Below are positions 60,101 to 64,000 of a stretch of 64,000 bases of DNA, one piece after another. The position numbers and the translations under genes are program-made. Each line of letters starts with the position of its first letter. The first letter of the stretch is position 1. The notes beneath the pieces were generated by a model. The model was not told where the DNA came from, made no database searches, and saw only the letters and a program-made list of their open reading frames with translations. Origin of the DNA: Solanum dulcamara (taxonomy: Eukaryota > Streptophyta > Magnoliopsida > Solanales > Solanaceae); assembly GCF_947179165.1 (NCBI RefSeq), contig NC_077237.1, positions 58,300,023 through 58,364,022 of the forward strand. The letters are read 5' to 3'.

Positions 60101-62756
60101 TTCATGGATAATATATTTATCACATACTTTAATACACTTATAATACATTGTGTCAATTTCTTACCAAACAAGTATATATTTTAAAACACTTATAATACAT
60201 TTATATTGCATGCATAATTCACTTTTCATACATGACAGATATATCATAATATTGTTATATATTGCTATAAATAGAAATAAATAAAAAAAATTGCTAAAAT
60301 CAAGAATTATTTATTAAAAAGTGTTTTTCCTAGTAATTTTTTCTATGCAAAACTCTTATTGTATTATGTCTATAAAACTATTATTATGAAAGGAACCCGT
60401 TTGGATGGGCTTTAAGTTGGTCAAACCAACTTATAAGCCTCTTTTTAGCTTTTGGACGTGTTTGCCTATAACTTTAAGCCATAAAGTTCTTAAAGTCAGT
60501 CAAAAATGAAAAGTTAAAATTTTTAACTTTTTTTTTCTAAGTGCTTATTTTTTTCTAAGTGCTTAAAGTCATTTTGTTTGACCATACAAATTACTTTTAT
60601 ATCCCTTATATTTTAACTAAATTCCCAAACTACCCTTTTTATTCTTTTAACCCTAAAATTCAAACACTCATTTTCAACATAAGCACTTTTATCCAAACAC
60701 TCAACTGCCTATTTATAAAAATAACTTTCAGCACTTCAAAGTTCTAAAAATACTTCATACATAAAGGTTATTTTTTTAAGCTCATCCAAACGGGCTCAAG
60801 CTTGTTGACATAATATGATTAAGATAAATTTCATAAATGGTCATATAATTATGTATTTTAATAGAAAATTCATTTAGGGCATGTTTGGAAAGTCACTCTA
60901 CTAATTGGATTTTGTGTACTTGGGTATAATTACACTGACATGTTTGGTTGGTCGTGTAATTACATGGTCAGTAGGTAATTGAGTGTAATTGGCAGGAAGT
61001 AATTATATTATCTAATTCTTGGGGGGAGAGGGGGCTGCGAATTGGTGTAATTACAAGCATATTACTTTTTAATTTTTTCTTTTATTTCTATTTTATTTTG
61101 TTTTAATTTATTCTTATTACTATTTTAAAATTTTATTATTTATATTTTTCATTGCGTTCTCATTCTCAATCTTTACTTCATAAGATTCCATGCAATTTTC
61201 CGTATTACCCTTTTTTTTTAATTTCATGTTTAGTTTTTTCATTAGCATAATTTTGTTAGTGTTAGTCATTGTTGAATAAAGTTATAGACTTATATTTTTC
61301 TTTTCTTTTAAATCATATTTATGTATGTTATGTTGAAATTTGACATAAGAATAGTATTATGTTAAAAAATTTATTTTGAATTTAGAGTGTATGTTCTATT
61401 TTCAGTTTTATTTATTTTAGTAGTATTGACTTGATATGTCACATTGTAAGTTATTTATTTTTTAGTTAGATTTGATAGATTATCTTTTTGTCAAATGTTT
61501 TAATAATTTTATGACTTATATTTATAATATTAATATTTTTTTCAAATATGCATTTCATGATGCTCAAAGAAATCTTGTATTTTTAGTTTTTATGATTAAT
61601 TTAATAAAAATATAGTTTTTATGACTAATTTAATAAAAATATACTAATTTAAAAATATAAATCAATTATTTTTTATAATATTAGTAAGAACGTATGTTTA
61701 TTAATTAATATATTTCCAAAAGACAGTATATTTTTTTGAAATATTTAATTTAATATCATTTATGAAAGCTCTTATTTGTCTAATATGAATTTTAAGTTTA
61801 GATAATTAACTTTATTTTTAAAATTTAATATAACCTTGTAATTATACTTGTACAACCAAACTGTACATTTGTAATTACATTGTGGTAAATAAATAGGTCA
61901 TCATAATTACTAGGCTGATAATTACTATATCCTAATAATTACACCAATTCCAATTCTCTAGTGGCTTTTCAAACATACCCTTAATTTTACCCTACTAACG
62001 TGGAACTCATTTGTTAGTCTACACTACGTTCGTTTCTTTCAAGCATATTTATGTTGTAGTTAAAAAAAAATAATTAAGTTGTATTAAGTGATTATTTTAT
62101 ACATTTGGTTCCACTTTATAGTGATTTTGATTATGTTCGGTAAATACTATTCTAATACTGCATAGAATTAGTTAAGATATAGTATTTGAGCTTTTATCCT
62201 AAATTCTAATATGTAGCTCGAAATACAAGGAAATACGAAAAGATAATTAAGCATGTGAGAATGTAATTCAAATACAACATGGTTCCATCGTTTAGTCACG
62301 TGACATTTTCTCCAACACATATAGTGAAACCAAAAGAGCAATTTTCCCAAACGTCATTTCCAAAATTCATTTCCTACATGACATAATATTTTTGAATTGG
62401 TCCGTTGTAATTAAATTCTTATGATAATTTTTTATTTTTTTTCTTCGCAGAATAACTACAATGAGTATGTGAGGCTAAAAGCTAGAGTTGAGCTCCTTCA
62501 ACGATCTCAGAGGTAAAATATTTGGGATGTAATTAAATCATCCTGAATGCAGATGCTTTTAACACAAGCGATAACTCAGTGAAACTAGCTTTACATAAGT
62601 TTTTGATTTGTGAAAAATATTCTGGCTTAAATAGTATATATTTATGAATTTAATAGAAATCTTCTTGGAGAGGATTTGGGCACACTAAACTCGAAAGAAC
62701 TTGAGCAGCTTGAGCATCAATTGGATGCGTCGTTGAAGAAAATCAGATCAAAGAAG
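46395..62756 (+). CDS. SEPALLATA-type MIKC MADS-box transcription factor, exons 1-4 of a partial gene
   Basis: This gene encodes a DNA-binding regulator of floral meristem, organ or inflorescence identity that binds CArG boxes as dimers and tetramers in the nucleus. Visible protein: a complete MADS domain (starts [38 protein letters not shown]), an I region ([11 protein letters not shown]), and the first K-box part ([47 protein letters not shown]). The start at 46395 is fixed by the invariant MGRG. Exons are 185, 79, 62 and 100 bp, matching the SEP pattern, with GT-AG at every junction. The LGEDLG and LEQLExQLD motifs mark the AGL2/SEP group; the [19 protein letters not shown] stretch suggests the FBP9/FBP23/MBP21 branch, which includes tomato JOINTLESS2, but that is memory, not a tree. 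Residue 50 is Cys where Asn or Ser is usual. The remaining exons lie outside the window. Confidence 0.9.
48037..48119. repeat. Compound (AT)n(AG)n microsatellite
   Basis: About 24 AT units run directly into about 17 AG units. Long uninterrupted tracts of this kind are usually length-polymorphic. Confidence 0.92.
48574..48621. repeat. Perfect 17-bp inverted repeat in MADS intron 1
   Basis: Arms AAATTTGACTAAGGCAT (48574-48590) and ATGCCTTAGTCAAATTT (48605-48621) are exact reverse complements around a 14-base loop. A third, diverged copy of the right arm (14 of 17 matching) lies at 48745-48761. Confidence 0.9.
48935..50033 (-). mobile_element. 3' LTR of the antisense copia element
   Basis: It is about 1.1 kb. 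Blocks shared in direct orientation with 56365-57199 include GAAGAACG-type and AACACCAAACAAATGGTG, AATGTTCTTCCTTGAAATG, TTTCAGTTTGCACAAAAT and CATGGGATCAGGTC. Beside it, at 50034-50055 in minus orientation, is an AAAAAGGAAAAAAA purine tract. Confidence 0.8.
50470..50845 (-). pseudogene. Coiled-coil ORF fragment downstream of pol in the antisense copia
   Basis: The minus strand reads [26 protein letters not shown], then after stops [26 protein letters not shown]. The heptad-like Leu/Ala/Glu pattern suggests a coiled coil. It sits between pol and the 3' LTR, where SIRE-type copia elements often carry an additional ORF. Function is unknown and it is broken by stops. The plus-strand ORFs at 50566-50860 are its shadows. 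Confidence 0.5.
51031..53266 (-). mobile_element. Antisense gypsy solo LTR (2.2 kb) inside the copia
   Basis: In plus orientation it starts TGTCATGACCCGAG and ends GGGGTCTTACA, the reverse of the TGTAAGAC...TGACA LTRs at 1166, 6573 and 20451. The flanks GCTAG (51026-51030) and ACTAG (53267-53271) match at four of five bases, a likely mutated duplication. A TATATATAG TATA box on the minus strand lies near 52636. The U3 (52735-53170) repeats the word ACGACTCGT, including a perfect 10-bp inverted repeat at 52850-52877. Confidence 0.87.
53880..54390 (-). pseudogene. Integrase-RNase H deletion fusion in the antisense copia
   Basis: The minus strand begins [14 protein letters not shown], the integrase core start (first catalytic Asp region), and passes directly into [14 protein letters not shown], which is RNase H sequence. 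RNase H then continues: [14 protein letters not shown], a stop, [34 protein letters not shown]. The integrase core, its C-terminus and the whole reverse transcriptase are missing, so an internal deletion of several kilobases joined the two near 54345. Confidence 0.75.
54401..54916 (-). pseudogene. Protease end and pre-integrase zinc domain of the antisense copia
   Basis: The segment reads [43 protein letters not shown], then [31 protein letters not shown] and LVRGL. This is the SIRE-type stretch from the end of protease to the HxxxH zinc motif ahead of integrase. In WNKRVGHVS the first His is replaced by Asn. It is open for 171 codons but flanked by breaks. Confidence 0.78.
54990..56364 (-). 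pseudogene. gag of the antisense copia (5'-truncated)
   Basis: From right to left on the minus strand: [16 protein letters not shown], a zinc knuckle [18 protein letters not shown] near 56130-56165 whose second Cys codon is TGA, acidic linkers, then at 55472-55849 a long coiled coil ([32 protein letters not shown]), and a second knuckle [14 protein letters not shown] near 55190-55230 with Cys changed to Tyr. Two knuckles around a coiled coil are typical of SIRE/Maximus gag. The gag start is missing where it meets the shortened 5' LTR. Confidence 0.72.
56365..57199 (-). mobile_element. 5' LTR of the antisense copia, truncated
   Basis: This is homologous to about 49215-50033 in direct orientation. 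It starts, on the minus strand, TGTTGTATTTTGAG. The inner end is missing relative to the left copy. The many mismatches between copies indicate an old insertion. Confidence 0.78.
57205..57900. repeat. Intron 1 spacer with an antisense gypsy LTR trace
   Basis: 57640-57790 holds a reverse-oriented block (ATGCCTCTACTAAGCTTAGACGG, GCAGGACAAGTCCTAACTT, TGAGGACCCACC) related to the LTR region near 51240-51360. Otherwise nothing was recognised. A CCTTGCC repeat lies at 57206-57222. Confidence 0.45.
57902..59033. repeat. Tandem duplication of a ~0.58-kb unit in MADS intron 1
   Basis: Unit 1, about 57902-58484, and unit 2, about 58485-59033, share GGCCCCATTTTT, CAGAATGATCCATTGGCC, ATCGATCTACTACTGAGACG, CCTTCCTAGGTTGTGCTTACC, AAGTTTTAAACGCAG and a GGGTGGGG tail. 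Unit 2 lacks about 35 bp (the CCAAGGCTTGGACGGCCC part) and differs at scattered positions. It ends about 440 bp before exon 2. The unit's origin is not recognised. Confidence 0.88.
59478..59556 (+). CDS. MADS gene exon 2 (I region)
   Basis: 79 bp. Acceptor ...TTGAAG, donor GTATTA. Completes Ser62 with its first base, then [20 protein letters not shown] and SVSDTQ. Size and phase match exon 2 of SEP genes. Confidence 0.92.
60393..60797. mobile_element. MITE-like foldback element (405 bp)
   Basis: The left end GAACCCGTTTGGATGGGCTT and the reverse of the right end, GAGCCCGTTTGGATGAGCTT, match at 18 of 20 positions. Inner parts also pair loosely (AAAGTCAGTCAAAAATG region). Such CCCGTTTGGATG ends are common in solanaceous hAT-type MITEs, but no 8-bp target duplication was seen; a short AAG flank on both sides is weak. 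Confidence 0.7.
60877..61980. mobile_element. PIF/Harbinger-like non-autonomous element (1.1 kb)
   Basis: It starts GGGCATGTTTGGAAAGTCAC and the reverse of its right end is GGGTATGTTTGAAAAGCCAC (16 of 20 match), flanked by the 3-bp duplication TTA (60874-60876 and 61981-61983). TTA duplications with GGGCATGTTTGG-type ends are diagnostic of PIF/Harbinger and Tourist elements. Subterminal GTAATTAC words (for example 60953-60965) recur near both ends. No transposase is encoded. Confidence 0.85.
62451..62512 (+). CDS. MADS gene exon 3 (start of K box)
   Basis: 62 bp. Acceptor TTCGCAG, donor GTAAAA. Encodes [20 protein letters not shown] and the first two bases of Arg. Size and phase match SEP exon 3. 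Confidence 0.92.
62657..62756 (+). CDS. MADS gene exon 4 (K box)
   Basis: 100 bp after a 144-bp intron. Acceptor TTTAATAG, donor GTAAAT. Encodes [20 protein letters not shown] then [13 protein letters not shown]. The leucine heptads of the first K helix are intact. Confidence 0.92.
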
Positions 62757-62870
62757 GTAAATCAAACAGCTAATATTAGACTAGTACCTCACATAATAAC
62801 ATAATTAATATTGTAAGGATTTAACTTTTATACATATATACTACTACTAGTTTCACATAGTTATGATTTT

Positions 62871-64000
62871 TGTTGGGTTTAATAGATAGTTTGAATGGGA
62901 AATTGAGGGAAAAGAAGTGGAGGGAAAAATGATCTATTCTCTCTTGCTTTATGAAATAAGCTTTGGTCCCACATAGGTGGTGGAAATGAAAAGTCTCCTA
63001 CTTAAAAGTAGAAGCACTCCTTCATGTTGCTAAAGGGTCAAGAAGAGGGTCTCCCCTCGCGCCGTCGTCGTCGCTCGCTCGGCTTCGGCTTCGGATTGAT
63101 AATTTTTTAGGACCAAATTTCCTTTAGAAAAAATATTTCCCTCCGTTTTTCCAACAGATTTTTGATAGATAACAAAAATTGTTGGAACTCAAGTTCAAGA
63201 ACTACATCTTATTTTTCATGACCTTATTGCTGAAGGTATGGTAGTTAATGAAGCATTTCAAGTGGCTGCGATGATAGAAAAGTTGCCTCCTTCGTGGAGA
63301 GATTTTAAAAATTATCTAAAGCACAAGCAAAAGGAAATGAAGTTGGAAGATCTTGTGATTCGTCTCAAGATTGAGAAAGATAACAAAACAACAGAAAAGA
63401 AGTCACGTGGAAATTCAACGATTATGGGAGCGAACATCGTTGAAGATGCTGCTCCAAAGAATAAGAAAAGGAAACAACCTTTTGGAAAGAATCAGGAGCG
63501 GAATAAGAAAAAATTCAAGGGCAATTGTTATAATTGTGGAAAAGTTGGCCACAATGCTCCAGATTGTCGTCTTCCGAAAAAGGACAAGAGAAAGGGACAA
63601 ACTAATATGGTAGAAAATAAAGAAGGTATCGATGATCTGTGTGCAATGCTATCAGAATGCAATCTAGTTGGTAATCCCAAAGAATGGTGGCTTGATTCGG
63701 GAGCTACTTCGCATGTATGTGCAGTCCGAGAAGCCTTCTCTACTTATTCCCCTGTAGCACCTGATGCGATGATCTATATGGGAAATTCTGCAACTGCTAA
63801 GGTTGAAGGATATGGGAGAGTATTTTTGAAAATGACATCCGACAAGGTGGTGACGTTGAACAAAGTTTATCATGTTCCAAAAATGCGAAAGAATTTGGTG
63901 TCTGCCGGTCTTCTTATCAAGAATGGATTCAAGTGTGTTCTAGTTTCAGACAAAGTAGTTGTTAGTAAGAATGAAACGTATCTAGGAAAAGGCTACCTCA
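62871..64000 (+). mobile_element. Rider-like Ty1-copia element in MADS intron 4 (partial, runs off the window)
   Basis: It begins TGTTGGGTTTAATAG 114 bp after the exon 4 donor. An LTR-like stretch runs to about 63156 (TTTTCCAACA), with a GC-rich GTCGTCGTCGCTCGCTCGG and CTTCGG repeat block at 63064-63097. Gag sequence follows almost at once, so the primer site and gag start appear lost by deletion. Orientation is the same as the MADS gene. Confidence 0.78.
63169..64000 (+). CDS. Rider-like copia gag-protease ORF, open to the window end
   Basis: The frame is open for 277 codons with no stop; it continues past the window. Gag C-terminal part: HDLIAEGMVVNEAFQVAAMI, EKLPPSWRDFKNYLKHKQKE, LEDLVIRLKIEKDN. 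The zinc knuckle CYNCGKVGHNAPDC (near 63529-63570) is intact. Protease follows: WWLDSGATSHVC with the catalytic DSG, then YHVPKMRKNLVSAGLL. About the first 100 gag residues are missing. Compared with every other element here, the absence of stops points to a recent insertion or a recently truncated copy. Confidence 0.85.
   Translation, partial: MTKIVGTQVQELHLIFHDLIAEGMVVNEAFQVAAMIEKLPPSWRDFKNYLKHKQKEMKLEDLVIRLKIEKDNKTTEKKSRGNSTIMGANIVEDAAPKNKKRKQPFGKNQERNKKKFKGNCYNCGKVGHNAPDCRLPKKDKRKGQTNMVENKEGIDDLCAMLSECNLVGNPKEWWLDSGATSHVCAVREAFSTYSPVAPDAMIYMGNSATAKVEGYGRVFLKMTSDKVVTLNKVYHVPKMRKNLVSAGLLIKNGFKCVLVSDKVVVSKNETYLGKGYL

Larger units (their letters stand above)
59557..62450 (+). other. MADS intron 2
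   Basis: It is 2.9 kb, long for this position. It contains a foldback element (60393-60797) and a PIF/Harbinger-like element (60877-61980). The branch/pyrimidine region before exon 3 (TTTTTTATTTTTTTTCTTCGCAG) is normal. Confidence 0.8.

Overview
The window is plant nuclear DNA, almost certainly from a Solanaceae species (tomato, potato or pepper type). This rests on AT-rich sequence, spliced genes, 2-3.5 kb LTRs of Tekay/Del-type Ty3-gypsy elements, a SIRE/Maximus-type copia and a Rider-like copia, all typical of solanaceous pericentromeric heterochromatin. Species cannot be fixed by eye. No rRNA, tRNA, CRISPR or bacterial-type operon was seen.

The only host gene recognised is the 5' part of a SEPALLATA-type MIKC MADS-box gene on the + strand: exon 1 46395-46579, exon 2 59478-59556, exon 3 62451-62512, exon 4 62657-62756, with the rest beyond the right edge. 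Exon sizes (185, 79, 62, 100) and all splice sites are canonical and the frame is open through every junction, so the gene looks functional despite a 12.9-kb intron 1, a 2.9-kb intron 2 and a Rider-like insertion in intron 4.

Layout. 1-3463: 3' end of a gypsy element (integrase, chromodomain-like tail, polypurine tract, 3' LTR). 3464-6572: decayed DNA, with minus-strand MULE transposase fragments and a LINE end. 6573-25727: a nested complex bounded by the 5-bp duplication ATACA. Gypsy element A entered the LINE; element B lies inside A; a solo LTR with its own duplication sits in the A 5' LTR, another in B pol, and a 3.5-kb Ogre/TAT-like one in the A 3' LTR. 25733-26023: the other half of the LINE. 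26024-34611: a mosaic of degraded LTR and gag pieces. 34612-43291: a degenerate copia element with ~200-bp LTRs, split by a 3.3-kb solo LTR. 43292-46394: MADS upstream region, with a long foldback. 48935-57199: an antisense SIRE-like copia in MADS intron 1 (duplication ACGCT), itself hit by an antisense gypsy solo LTR. 57902-59033: a tandem ~0.58-kb duplication. Intron 2 holds a foldback element and a 1.1-kb PIF/Harbinger-like element. 62871-64000: the Rider-like copia, with gag-protease open to the window end.

The retroelement coding regions work as gag (particle), protease, reverse transcriptase/RNase H and integrase, but nearly all are broken; only the Rider-like frame is uninterrupted in the window. 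The least expected signal is that several different LTRs each carry their own short GC-rich palindrome upstream of the TATA box (see findings).
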